Positions 1 to 6,345 of a DNA stretch of 14,688 bases are shown here, in pieces. The notes beneath the pieces were generated by a model. It was not told the DNA's origin and did no database searches. It was given only the letters and a program-made list of their open reading frames with translations. Every line of letters begins with the position of its first letter. The stretch's first letter is position 1. The position numbers were made by a program, and so were the translations under genes. This stretch comes from Clostridiales bacterium UBA1777 (GTDB lineage Bacteria; Bacillota; Clostridia; Oscillospirales; Oscillospiraceae), in assembly GCA_002315275.1 (NCBI GenBank), contig DCGN01000035.1, positions 1-14,688 of the forward strand, read 5' to 3'.

Positions 1-273
1 CGCGATGGAAGCGACTTCCTTCTTTGCCTCGCGGAGAAGAGCGGTCTCGCCCTTTGCCTTGAGAACTGCTTCGCACTTGTCAACGACTGCTTCCTTCTCT
101 GCTGCGGGAACTACCTTATCGAGAACCCATGCAGTCAGGCGGGACTGGAGGTCGATGAACAGCTCGGAAATGACGGCGACATCGCCCTCATCGAACATCT
201 TTTCTGCAGCAGCCTTAAAATCTGCTTCACTACGAGCATAAATTATGCTCTTTCTTGCTTCAGAAAGTGTCAT
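1..273 (-). CDS. Unrecognised protein, N-terminal 91 residues (cut by window edge)
   Basis: An ATG at 271-273 on the minus strand is preceded by AGGAG with a 9-nt spacer and opens a frame that runs off the left edge without a stop. The visible 91 residues begin MTLSEARKSIIYARSEADFK and are rich in Ala, Glu and Lys, with the periodicity of a helical bundle. There is no signal peptide and no membrane segment. I do not recognise the family. It lies 35 nt after the second VOC gene on the same strand with no hairpin between, so it is probably the fifth gene of the dehydrogenase operon. The true length and any catalytic domain lie outside the window, so no function is assigned. Confidence 0.75.
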   Translation of the reverse strand, partial: MTLSEARKSIIYARSEADFKAAAEKMFDEGDVAVISELFIDLQSRLTAWVLDKVVPAAEKEAVVDKCEAVLKAKGETALLREAKKEVASIA

Positions 274-308
274 GATTATAATCTCCTGTTGAAATTAGTT
301 TTGTTTTA

Positions 309-779
309 TCACTTCTTGTTGCGGAAGTGAGGGATCTCTGCAAATTCAAAGACCGTGCGCAGGACGGGATCGTAAACGTAGCCGCAGCGGCGGTAACCGA
401 GCACGTCATCCTCCATCTCAGCCTCAAATACCAGCTCGCAGCCCTTATCGATGAACTTGTTTATCCAAAGCTCATAATCGTTGGGCTTATGGCAGATATG
501 GTTGATGGAATCATGGTCACGAGTGAAGAAATCCATGTGCAGACCGCCGGAAACGGGCTGTATTATCTCAATGCCGCAGCCGTCGATAGAGGGGTGAACA
601 GCAGCCTTGACATAGTAGCCTTCGAACGGCTTGCCGTAGCACTTGGTGCTCATGGGCTTGTATTCAACGAACTTCCAACCGGTAACACCGTAAAGCTTTT
701 CAAGATGTGCAACAGCTGCATCGCGATCCTTTACGAGATAACCCGCATGCTGCATCGGAATGTCCTTTAAAAGACTCAT
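309..779 (-). CDS. VOC-superfamily (glyoxalase/epimerase-like) protein, copy 1
   Basis: This 156-residue protein has the paired beta-alpha-beta-beta-beta pattern of the vicinal oxygen chelate superfamily. Candidate metal ligands fall at the expected places: His11 (MQHAGYLV), Glu71 (GIEIIQP), His94 (INHICH; His97 is the alternative) and Glu145 (VFEFAEIP). The general layout recalls methylmalonyl-CoA epimerase and glyoxalase I. It uses an ATG at 777-779 with GGGAG 7 nt upstream. The ATG overlaps the stop of the preceding VOC gene as ATGA, so translation is probably coupled. It is paralogous to that gene: both end in GYRRC, a tyrosine-aspartate-proline strand and AEIP-x-FRN. VOC proteins include epimerases, lyases, isomerases and dioxygenases, so the reaction stays open. 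The operon context suggests an isomerase or epimerase step in a carbohydrate-like pathway; that is inference. Confidence 0.85.
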   Translation of the reverse strand: MSLLKDIPMQHAGYLVKDRDAAVAHLEKLYGVTGWKFVEYKPMSTKCYGKPFEGYYVKAAVHPSIDGCGIEIIQPVSGGLHMDFFTRDHDSINHICHKPNDYELWINKFIDKGCELVFEAEMEDDVLGYRRCGYVYDPVLRTVFEFAEIPHFRNKK

Positions 780-1267
780 ATTCTTTCTCCCTTCTCGTTT
801 CTGAAATAGGGTATCTCTGCGATCTCGACCATGTTGTTCATGATGGGGTCGTAGATGTAGTGGCAGCGGCGGTAGCCGCGGATATTATCAGTATACTCCG
901 ACTCGAAAATGAGCTCGCAGCCGTTATCGAGGAACTGCTTGACAGCAGCGTCAAAGTCCTTAACGACATGGCAAATATGGCTGATGGTCTGAGTGCCGGC
1001 ATCGAGGAAGTCTTTGTGCAGGCCCTCGGTGAGAGGCTGGATTACCTCGAAGCGTGTGCCCTCGCCGGTAGCAGGGAGGGACAGAGCGATTTTCAGACGG
1101 TAGTCGCTGCGGTTCTCGCCCTTGTACCATACGCGGGAGGGAGTCCACTCGAAAACGTACCAGTCATCTATCTCGTAAAGCTCGGTAAGACGCGCAACGA
1201 CCTTGTCCAGATCCTCGGTGATATAACCCACGTGAGCTATCTGATATTCTTTAAGCAGGTTTTCCAT
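776..1267 (-). CDS. VOC-superfamily (glyoxalase/epimerase-like) protein, copy 2
   Basis: This 163-residue VOC-fold protein has candidate metal ligands His12 (IAHVGY), Glu74 (RFEVIQP), His97 (ISHICH; His100 possible) and Glu148 (MVEIAEIP). I chose the ATG at 1265-1267, because an AAGGAAGG-type site sits 9 nt before it; an in-frame TTG two codons upstream would be only about 3 nt from that site. It lies 15 nt downstream of the isomerase gene and overlaps the next VOC gene by 4 nt. The two VOC proteins differ most in the segment between the first His and the Glu (around residues 35-70), which often lines the pocket in this superfamily. They could act on successive intermediates or form a heteromer; neither can be decided from sequence. 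The substrate is unknown. Confidence 0.85.
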   Translation of the reverse strand: MENLLKEYQIAHVGYITEDLDKVVARLTELYEIDDWYVFEWTPSRVWYKGENRSDYRLKIALSLPATGEGTRFEVIQPLTEGLHKDFLDAGTQTISHICHVVKDFDAAVKQFLDNGCELIFESEYTDNIRGYRRCHYIYDPIMNNMVEIAEIPYFRNEKGERI

Positions 1268-1282
1268 ATTCAAATTCCTTCC

Positions 1283-1756
1283 TTATTCAAAGCATTTGCG
1301 ATCCATCTCGCGCAGATCGTTGAGCTGACCGGTGAGGTATTCAACGCGCTCGGGGGTCTCGCCCTCGGCGAACTTCGTCTCAATAAAGGTATCGGCTATC
1401 ATGCAGCCCTGTCCCTGACCAACAACGTATCCGCCCATTGTGAGCACGTTTGCGCCGAGAAACTGCTTTGCAAGGCGTGCGGTATAGGTGCTCTCGCAAG
1501 CCACGGCGAAAACGCCTTCGTGCTTGTTGGCGAGCATTGCCATTCCTGCGCCTGAGCCGCAGATGAGAATCGCATTCTCAGCATCTCCGGCCTTCAGAAC
1601 CTTGAGAGCGTCCTCGCATCCCTCATGCCACCACTTGAAAACGTTCTTATCGGTCATGCCGACATCGACAACCTCGTGGCCCTTGGCACGCAGGTGCGCC
1701 ATAACGATTTCCTTGAGATCAAATCCGCCCTTGTCGGCAGCTATGACTATCTTCAT
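1283..1756 (-). CDS. RpiB/LacA/LacB-family sugar isomerase homologue with altered active site
   Basis: This 157-residue protein belongs to the RpiB/LacAB family. It has the Rossmann-like start MKIVIAADKGGFDLK, the anion loop ILICGSGAGM with Cys66, and the segment TYTARLAKQ...ANVLTMGGYVVG. E. coli RpiB numbering applies almost directly. Cys66 is kept, but His10 of RpiB (DHxG) is Lys9 here, the His99-Asn100 pair (QHND) is Phe99-Leu100, the DYP motif near residue 40 is replaced by VFKWWHE, and of two C-terminal arginines that I recall as phosphate ligands (133, 137) only Arg137 remains. The DK-type N-terminal motif is closer to what I remember of LacA. I chose the ATG at 1754-1756 because GGAGG lies 7 nt upstream; a further upstream TTG lacks a site. 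It starts 14 nt after the dehydrogenase stop. The family aldose-ketose isomerase role is likely in outline, but ribose-5-phosphate is doubtful as substrate. Confidence 0.85.
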   Translation of the reverse strand: MKIVIAADKGGFDLKEIVMAHLRAKGHEVVDVGMTDKNVFKWWHEGCEDALKVLKAGDAENAILICGSGAGMAMLANKHEGVFAVACESTYTARLAKQFLGANVLTMGGYVVGQGQGCMIADTFIETKFAEGETPERVEYLTGQLNDLREMDRKCFE

Positions 1757-1770
1757 TCGAAGGCCTCCGA

Positions 1771-2826
1771 TCAATGCTTGACTTCGCAGTCAAGAAGGAC
1801 CTTGACCTGGCTGCCGTCCTTGCTCATTGCCTTCATGTAGCCGTCATAAGCCTGCTCAAGCGGGAAGATGTCGGTAACGAACTTGGACAAATCCTCGTCC
1901 ATCTCGTGGTTGTTGACTATCTGATATGCCTTGTAGAAGTCCTTGGTCTCGTACATGTTGACGCCCTTAACGGTCATCTGGTAAACGAGAATATGGCGAA
2001 CGTAAATCTCGCGCATCTCGGTCGTTACGCCGACGAACATGAACGTACCGCCGCGGCGAGTCATGTTGGTGCAGAGCTTGTAGCTGTCCTGAGCGCCGCA
2101 GCACTCGAAGGTGACGTCATAGAGCTTGCCGCCGTTGAGAGCCTTGAGCTGATCCTCGCAGTCGGGGTCTCTGGGATTGACAGTCTTGAAGCCGAGGCTT
2201 TCCAGCCACTTACGGCGGTTTGCGTTGGTTGCGGTAACAACAACATTCTTTGCGCCGAGGTAACGGCAGTAGCAAGCGATGATGCCGCCGATAACGCCGC
2301 CGCCGGAGCAGAGGACGGTATCGCCGGGCTGCATGCCGGACTCACGAACGTCATACACTGCGACTGCGAGAGGCTCGGTCAGTGCAGCGATGGTACGGTC
2401 AACATCGTCATTGATGGGGAAGCAGACCTTTGCGGGGAGCTTTGCATACTCTGCGTAGCCGCCGTTACCCTCATCGGCAAGAGTCATGAGCTTGATGCCG
2501 CCCTCGCAGATGCTCTCGCGGCCGTTGCGGCAGTTGTCGCACACGCCGCAGTTGAAGAACGGACGTCCGACGACCCAATCGCCTACCTTGTAGGGAAGCT
2601 TGCTGTCGCAGTTGATCTCAACGACCTCGCCGACGATCTCGTGGCCGAGAACGTAGGGCTTGCCGCCGCTCTGGAGCTGAATGCCGGTGTGATACTGGTG
2701 AGTATCGGAGCCGCAGATGCCGCAGTACTTGATCTTGATGAGAACCTCGTTCATGTGCAGCTTGGGCATGGGAAGGTCATAGCGCAGACCAACGTTTTCT
2801 TTGCCTCTGATTTCGAAACCTATCAT
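1771..2826 (-). CDS. Zinc-dependent MDR alcohol/polyol dehydrogenase
   Basis: This 351-residue cytosolic enzyme is a medium-chain dehydrogenase/reductase of the sorbitol/threonine dehydrogenase type. Predicted catalytic zinc ligands are Cys38 (CGICGSD), His62-Glu63 (GHEIVGEV) and Glu151 (EPLAVA). The structural zinc site is complete: Cys93, Cys96, Cys99 and Cys107. A Rossmann fold begins near residue 172 with a GGGVIGG turn for NAD(P). Length and domain order are normal, so the enzyme should be active in oxidising a secondary or primary hydroxyl, or in the reverse reduction. The ATG at 2824-2826 has GGAGG 8 nt upstream. It is the first gene of the minus-strand operon and lies 144 nt after the AraC regulator, with no terminator between, so it could be served by its own promoter and by read-through. 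Polyol or sugar-acid substrates fit the family, but the actual one cannot be told. Confidence 0.93.
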   Translation of the reverse strand: MIGFEIRGKENVGLRYDLPMPKLHMNEVLIKIKYCGICGSDTHQYHTGIQLQSGGKPYVLGHEIVGEVVEINCDSKLPYKVGDWVVGRPFFNCGVCDNCRNGRESICEGGIKLMTLADEGNGGYAEYAKLPAKVCFPINDDVDRTIAALTEPLAVAVYDVRESGMQPGDTVLCSGGGVIGGIIACYCRYLGAKNVVVTATNANRRKWLESLGFKTVNPRDPDCEDQLKALNGGKLYDVTFECCGAQDSYKLCTNMTRRGGTFMFVGVTTEMREIYVRHILVYQMTVKGVNMYETKDFYKAYQIVNNHEMDEDLSKFVTDIFPLEQAYDGYMKAMSKDGSQVKVLLDCEVKH

Positions 2827-2931
2827 TTGTTTTTCCTCCGTTTTTTATTTTTACTTTGTAAAAAGTTTTTGCCATTTGAGCCATATACCATTTTACTCTG
2901 AAATTAAATATCTTAAAGAAAGAAAATTATC

Positions 2932-2960
2932 ATTATATGCACAATATTACCTGCATTCGG
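2932..2960 (-). promoter_or_regulatory. Candidate promoter of the dehydrogenase operon with adjoining TTGTGCA element
   Basis: Reading the minus strand, a perfect TATAAT occupies 2937-2932, directly preceded by TTGTGCA at 2944-2938. The -35 position at 17-bp spacing (2960-2955) reads CCGAAT, which is poor. A good -10 with a poor -35 suits an activator-dependent promoter. It would give an untranslated leader of about 100 nt before the dehydrogenase ATG. No start-site data exist, so this is a prediction. Confidence 0.4.
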
Positions 2961-2970
2961 CATATGCTGC

Positions 2971-3798
2971 TTATTCGGTCTCATCCGTGAACGGCTGACG
3001 GTGCATCCTTCTGTAGCTTGCGGGGGAAAGTCTCGTTTTGCGCTTGAAAGTCCTGTAAAAATACGATTCGTTCTCAAATCCGCAACTTACGCATATATCC
3101 TTGATAGGTCTGTTCGTCTCGATCAGAAGCCGCCTTGCTTCGGTAATTCGGCACTCATTTATATAGGAAAAGAGTGTCTCGTTGTGACTTTGCTTGAACA
3201 GTCTGCAAAGGAATCCCGGGCTTATGCTGCACTCCTGAGCAAGCTCGTTGAGCGTCATCTGGCGGGAAAGATTCTTCTCGATGTACTCTGTGAGGTGCTC
3301 GAATCTGTCCGCGTGATACTGAAGTGCAGCCTGCCCCGCGGGGTTGTTCTCAAAGCGCTCGCACTTGAGGATGTAATATATAATGTTGTAAACATCCGCC
3401 TTCATGCGAAGCTGATCTAAAGGATCATTCGAGAGGTAGTACTTATATACGTCCTGAAACAGCGCCTGAACGGCATGAGGCTGAGTAAACAGCACCGACT
3501 CCGGAAGATCGTCGATCGGGATAGAGTCAAGCAGGATACCGTACGAAGAGTACGGCAGGAAGCCCTGGATCTCTATGCCGGGTTTTCTGAAGAAGACCGT
3601 ACCTGCCTGAGCGGGCAGCTTTTTCCCGTTTGCAACGATATAGCCTTCGCCCCACGGGATATACTCGAGCTCATAGCATCTGGTAACGCGCTTCTTGTAC
3701 TCATCGGGCATTGCGCTTTTGCGTGTGTAGAAGCATCGGTTGATCACAGGGCTTACATTTCCGAGCGACTCAGACAGCTTGTCATTGCACAAATCCAT
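2971..3798 (-). CDS. AraC-family transcriptional regulator
   Basis: This 275-residue protein has an N-terminal cupin-like ligand-binding half (about residues 20-110, including YELEYIPWGEG and a GTVFFRKPG strand) and a C-terminal AraC/XylS DNA-binding region with two helix-turn-helices, at about 181-202 (MTLNELAQECSISPGFLCRL) and 229-252 (IKDICVSCGFENESYFYRTF), followed by the usual SPASYRR end. The start is the ATG at 3796-3798, with AGGAGG 7 nt upstream; a longer frame begins inside that ribosome binding site. It sits between the two arms of the catabolic locus, so it is the obvious candidate for sensing the substrate and switching both arms, usually as an activator in this family. The nearby TTGTGCA elements are candidate sites. 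The effector is unknown. No terminator follows before the dehydrogenase gene. Confidence 0.93.
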   Translation of the reverse strand: MDLCNDKLSESLGNVSPVINRCFYTRKSAMPDEYKKRVTRCYELEYIPWGEGYIVANGKKLPAQAGTVFFRKPGIEIQGFLPYSSYGILLDSIPIDDLPESVLFTQPHAVQALFQDVYKYYLSNDPLDQLRMKADVYNIIYYILKCERFENNPAGQAALQYHADRFEHLTEYIEKNLSRQMTLNELAQECSISPGFLCRLFKQSHNETLFSYINECRITEARRLLIETNRPIKDICVSCGFENESYFYRTFKRKTRLSPASYRRMHRQPFTDETE

Positions 3799-3937
3799 AT
3801 TTTTTCCTCCTATCATTATCGGTTTATATTTTTTATTATTCTTACTTAAAGTGCATATCCCTTGCGATCGGTTCTTTATTGCATTGATTCTGCATGATAT
3901 TGCCTTGACTGTTATATTAATGTTTAATCTAACATGA

Positions 3938-3965
3938 ATATTACATATATTTAATAGCTTGTCAA
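3938..3965 (-). promoter_or_regulatory. Candidate promoter of the AraC-family regulator
   Basis: On the minus strand a perfect TTGACA (3965-3960) is followed after 16 bp by TAATAT (3943-3938), four of six matches to the -10 consensus. Transcription would begin near 3931 and give a leader of about 130 nt before the regulator ATG. An AAGTGCATA on the plus strand at 3849-3857 lies inside that leader and resembles the TTGTGCATA of the dehydrogenase promoter, so self-regulation is possible. Confidence 0.5.
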
Positions 3966-4030
3966 GAACATTTTTTGCTGTACTTTATTGATTCCAGTAA
4001 AATCGGTATAAATAATTGAAATAAATAGTA

Positions 4031-4066
4031 TTTTTTACGTTATTGCAGCATATTTTTCGTAAAAAA
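4031..4066. repeat. Perfect 9-bp inverted repeat in the intergenic spacer
   Basis: TTTTTTACG at 4031-4039 is exactly complementary to CGTAAAAAA at 4058-4066, with 18 nt between. The second arm also forms a shorter hairpin with ATATTTTT at 4050-4057, so two alternative pairings share it. The arms are mostly A/T, so it is a weak RNA hairpin and could equally be a protein-binding or curved DNA site. Role unknown. Confidence 0.4.
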
Positions 4067-4421
4067 TATATTTTACCAATTTTTTTTGCCAAGTAAAAAT
4101 AAGCAATATTATTCGACTTACTGAATAATCATGACAATTCAAATCAAAAGAGAGTACATAGTCTATTATAAACGGGCCTCTATACTATAGAACAAAAACT
4201 GTTTAAATATGTTATCTGTATTTTACATCATCATCGGATATGGTAGAGTCCGTTTCTTGCCGGATGTCGTCTCCTGCTAAAAATCCATCACTCACAACTC
4301 CGGATTATTTTGTATCTCCTCGCTCCTCTACCCGCGATATAATTATGTACTAAATTGATATAGTACTATTTTACTGCCTTAATGTGTACGAGGTTAGGCG
4401 CTCCCGAAAAACTTCATTTAG

Positions 4422-4438
4422 TTGTGCATGGTGCACAA
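4422..4438. promoter_or_regulatory. Putative operator: TTGTGCA-TGG-TGCACAA palindrome
   Basis: The two 7-bp arms (4422-4428 and 4432-4438) are perfectly complementary around TGG. A further half site, TTGTGC, lies at 4456-4461 and coincides with the -35 position of one candidate promoter. The same TTGTGCA adjoins the -10 of the divergent dehydrogenase operon (2938-2944). The arm sequence does not match the TGTGA/TCACA of CRP sites. It is a good candidate for the pathway-specific regulator, though AraC proteins more often use direct than inverted repeats. Confidence 0.5.
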
Positions 4439-4510
4439 AATCGTCCCCCTATTTTTTGTGCGGGTCTCTATTTTTAGTTATTATTATGCATGAAAGATGA
4501 AAATTGTATA

Positions 4511-4539
4511 TTTCAAGAATAAATATTATCATGTATAAT
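4511..4539 (+). promoter_or_regulatory. Candidate promoter of the reductase-TRAP operon
   Basis: A perfect TATAAT at 4534-4539 has TTTCAA (4511-4516) 17 bp upstream, a poor -35. This again fits an activator-dependent promoter. The inverted repeat TATTAT-CATGT-ATAATA (4524-4540) covers the -10. The leader would be about 145 nt. Alternative starts further upstream cannot be excluded. Confidence 0.4.
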
Positions 4540-4601
4540 AATCATGAAATTCGGGAATAGGGCAGGTATTTCCTCTTCTTTGCCATTTTCGGCTGTCGAG
4601 A

Positions 4602-4650
4602 AGCAGCTTTCCCGCTGTTAATTTTTGTTATCATACGCGGAAGGACCGCG
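4602..4650 (+). promoter_or_regulatory. Two small GC-rich hairpins in the leader of the reductase operon
   Basis: AGCAGC (4602-4607) can pair with GCTGTT (4614-4619, one G-T pair), and a T-rich run AATTTTTGTT follows. CGCGG (4636-4640) pairs perfectly with CCGCG (4646-4650), 41 nt before the ATG. They are the only GC-rich blocks in this AT-rich leader. The first resembles a weak intrinsic terminator, so transcription attenuation is possible but unproven. Confidence 0.3.
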
Positions 4651-4691
4651 CTTTGAGTAAAAAAACTTTTTTATCAGAAAGGAATCACACT

Positions 4692-5624
4692 ATGAATTAT
4701 CGCAGATTAGGCAGAACCAATCTTAAGGTCTCCCCCATCGGTCTCGGCACCTGGCAGTATTGCGGCGACTGGGGCAAGGACTTCTCCGTCGACGAGGTCA
4801 AGAGCATTCTTGATCGCGCAAGCGAGCTCGGCTTCAACATGATCGACTCCGCTGCAGGCTACGGCCCCAACCATCTCTCCGAGCATATGATCGGCGAGGT
4901 TCTTGAAGGCAACCGTGACAAGTGGGTCATCTCCACCAAGTTCGGCCGTTACAGAACCGGCGTCACCGAAGACACCGTCGTCTGCGACTTCTCCGCCGAG
5001 GCTGTCAAGGGTCAGCTCGAGGATTCTCTCCGTGCTCTCCGCACCGATCACATTGACATTTACCTCATGCACTCCGCTCCCACCGACAAGATCGCTAACG
5101 ACGAGCTGTGGACCATGCTCGACAAGGCAAAGGCTGAAGGCAAGATCGGCTGCTACGGTCTGTCCCTCGGCGGTACCAACACCCTCAAGCACAGCGAGAT
5201 GGCTGACACCTTCGGTTGCGACGTCGTCATGATGGTTTACAACGCACTTGACAACGGCCCCGGCAAGGACGGCACCCTCAAGTTCTGCGAGAGCGTTGAC
5301 ATGGGCGTTATGGCTCGCGTTCCTCTGGCACAGGGCTACCTCTCCGGCAAGTACAAGCCCGGCGCAAAGTTCGAGGCTCGTGACGTTCGTTCCTACTACT
5401 ACAGCGAAGAAGTCACCCAGCAGCGTATCGCAAAGGCTATCGACATTATCGGCAACGAGTTCCCCTCCGACATCACTCCCGCAAACTGGGCAATGGCATG
5501 GGCAGTCAACCATCCCGCAGTCGGCACCTGCGTCACCGGCTTCAAAAATGTCAACCAGCTTGAAGGCGGCGCAAAGGCTGTTGAGTACACCTTCTCCAAC
5601 CACCCCCTCGCTTGGAACGACTGA
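4692..5624 (+). CDS. Aldo/keto reductase
   Basis: This 310-residue NAD(P)-dependent oxidoreductase has a (beta/alpha)8 barrel and the complete catalytic tetrad of the family: Asp52 (NMIDSAAGYG), Tyr57, Lys83 (STKFG) and His127 (YLMHSAP). It opens with the typical MNYRRLGRTNLKVSPIGLGTW-type barrel start, and length is normal. It is nearest to the YajO/YhdN and aldose-dehydrogenase type of AKR rather than to animal aldose reductases. I chose the ATG at 4692, where AAAGGA lies 8 nt upstream; an in-frame TTG at 4653 overlaps the leader hairpin and lacks a site. It is the first gene of the plus-strand operon, so its job is probably carbonyl-hydroxyl interconversion of the imported substrate or of a product. 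Codon use is strongly biased to C-ending codons, which suggests high expression when induced. Substrate unknown. Confidence 0.93.
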   Translation: MNYRRLGRTNLKVSPIGLGTWQYCGDWGKDFSVDEVKSILDRASELGFNMIDSAAGYGPNHLSEHMIGEVLEGNRDKWVISTKFGRYRTGVTEDTVVCDFSAEAVKGQLEDSLRALRTDHIDIYLMHSAPTDKIANDELWTMLDKAKAEGKIGCYGLSLGGTNTLKHSEMADTFGCDVVMMVYNALDNGPGKDGTLKFCESVDMGVMARVPLAQGYLSGKYKPGAKFEARDVRSYYYSEEVTQQRIAKAIDIIGNEFPSDITPANWAMAWAVNHPAVGTCVTGFKNVNQLEGGAKAVEYTFSNHPLAWND

Positions 5625-5658
5625 TTCCTTTAAACATTAATTTATAGGAGATATTACA

Positions 5659-6327
5659 ATGGGTAAGACTGTTACACGCAAGCTCTACCGCGCAGCTGTT
5701 CTCCCCGAGAACGTTGAAGCCTTCAAGGCAGCTGCAGCAGCTGATGCCGCAGAGGCAAAGAAGTTCGTTGATGACGGCAAGATGCTCGGCATTTCCGTTT
5801 TCAATTGGAAGCAGCATGTCTTCGTATACATGGAAGTTATCGACGATGCAGAGGTCTGCCCCTGCTGCGCACTTCCCACCGCGACCAAGCTCCTTGAGAG
5901 CTGGCCCGGCGCAGAGAAGGCCCGCAAGTATGTCCCCCTCATGGACGTCTTCCATTTCAACGCTCCCGCTTCTCTTGAGCATTGGCAGCGCAAGGCTCCT
6001 GTCTCCAAGCACCTTGGTAAGATAGGCCAGCTCAAGCCCAACCGCATCCAGAGATACTGCTTCTTCCACTATGCACTTCAGGAAGAGCGCACCTTCGGCG
6101 GCGACAAGTATCAGATCCTCGGTATCAACGAGAACGTTCTCTTCTGCTACAACGAAGACCCCATGGTCGAAGAAGCTCCTGTTCTTCCTCCCGAGGTCGA
6201 GACCCACGCTGTCCCCGAGAAGTGGGCAGATGCCGGCATTTCTCCTTCCTTCATCCCCTGGGAGGACAAGATCGGCACCGGCGAAGAGCGCTTGAGACTG
6301 ATGGACGAGGTCGTCTCCGTCTGGTAA
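5659..6327 (+). CDS. RhaM/DUF718-like (L-rhamnose mutarotase family) protein with a second half-domain
   Basis: This 222-residue cytosolic protein has an N-terminal half (about 5-102) that recalls the dimeric ferredoxin-like fold of L-rhamnose mutarotase: an initial strand RKLYRAAVLPENVEAF, a Lys/Asp-rich helix, the strand pair MLGISVFNW and HVFVYMEV, and a closing YVPLMDVFHF. The C-terminal half (about 131-168) repeats the pattern weakly (RYCFFHYALQEE, YQILGINENVLFCYNEDP). Known RhaM proteins are near 105 residues, so this is about twice that and may be an internal pseudo-dimer. A CPCC motif at 67-70 is unusual. AGGAG lies 8 nt before the ATG. It sits 34 nt after the aldo/keto reductase gene. 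Catalytic residues could not be mapped with confidence, so mutarotation of the imported sugar or sugar acid is inference. Confidence 0.6.
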   Translation: MGKTVTRKLYRAAVLPENVEAFKAAAAADAAEAKKFVDDGKMLGISVFNWKQHVFVYMEVIDDAEVCPCCALPTATKLLESWPGAEKARKYVPLMDVFHFNAPASLEHWQRKAPVSKHLGKIGQLKPNRIQRYCFFHYALQEERTFGGDKYQILGINENVLFCYNEDPMVEEAPVLPPEVETHAVPEKWADAGISPSFIPWEDKIGTGEERLRLMDEVVSVW

Positions 6328-6345
6328 TAAGCTGAATATCCCCCG

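Larger units (their letters stand above)
3966..4691. other. AT-rich spacer between the two transcription units; no gene seen
   Basis: The whole gap between the regulator start and the reductase start is 893 nt, and this part holds no credible coding frame. It is dense in inverted repeats: 4031-4039/4058-4066 (9 bp), ATATTTTT at 4050-4057 with its complement at 4062-4069, ATTATTC at 4108-4114 with 4123-4129, CTATA-C-TATAG at 4180-4190, GTACTA at 4347-4352 with 4361-4366, TTGTGCA at 4422-4428 with 4432-4438, and TATTAT at 4524-4529 with 4535-4540. Three CGGAT repeats begin at 4235, 4261 and 4301. Several weak plus-strand promoter matches exist: TTGATA at 4355 with CTTAAT at 4378, TTGTGC at 4456 with TATTAT at 4479, and the best -10 at 4534. 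I recognise no riboswitch or tRNA fold. It is most likely the regulatory region for the reductase operon. Confidence 0.6.

Noticed and set aside
707..1555. Long plus-strand reading frame of 282 codons opposite the VOC and isomerase genes
   Set aside because: It is antisense to three well-supported genes with good ribosome sites; it has no ribosome site and no family features, and reflects codon bias of the true strand.
1774..2901. 375-codon plus-strand frame opposite the dehydrogenase
   Set aside because: The minus-strand frame carries complete zinc and Rossmann motifs; the antisense product is a Leu/Val/Ala-rich artefact of that coding strand.
4200..4340. Segment with CGGAT repeats checked for a riboswitch or tRNA
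   Set aside because: No conserved riboswitch core or cloverleaf could be drawn; only short 4-6 bp pairings are present.
4422..4438. Palindrome considered as a CRP site or CcpA cre site
   Set aside because: The arms are TTGTGCA/TGCACAA with a 3-nt centre, which fits neither TGTGA-N6-TCACA nor the usual cre pattern with a central CG.
4707..5603. 298-codon minus-strand frame inside the aldo/keto reductase gene
   Set aside because: Shadow of a gene with an intact catalytic tetrad; no ribosome site or plausible product.
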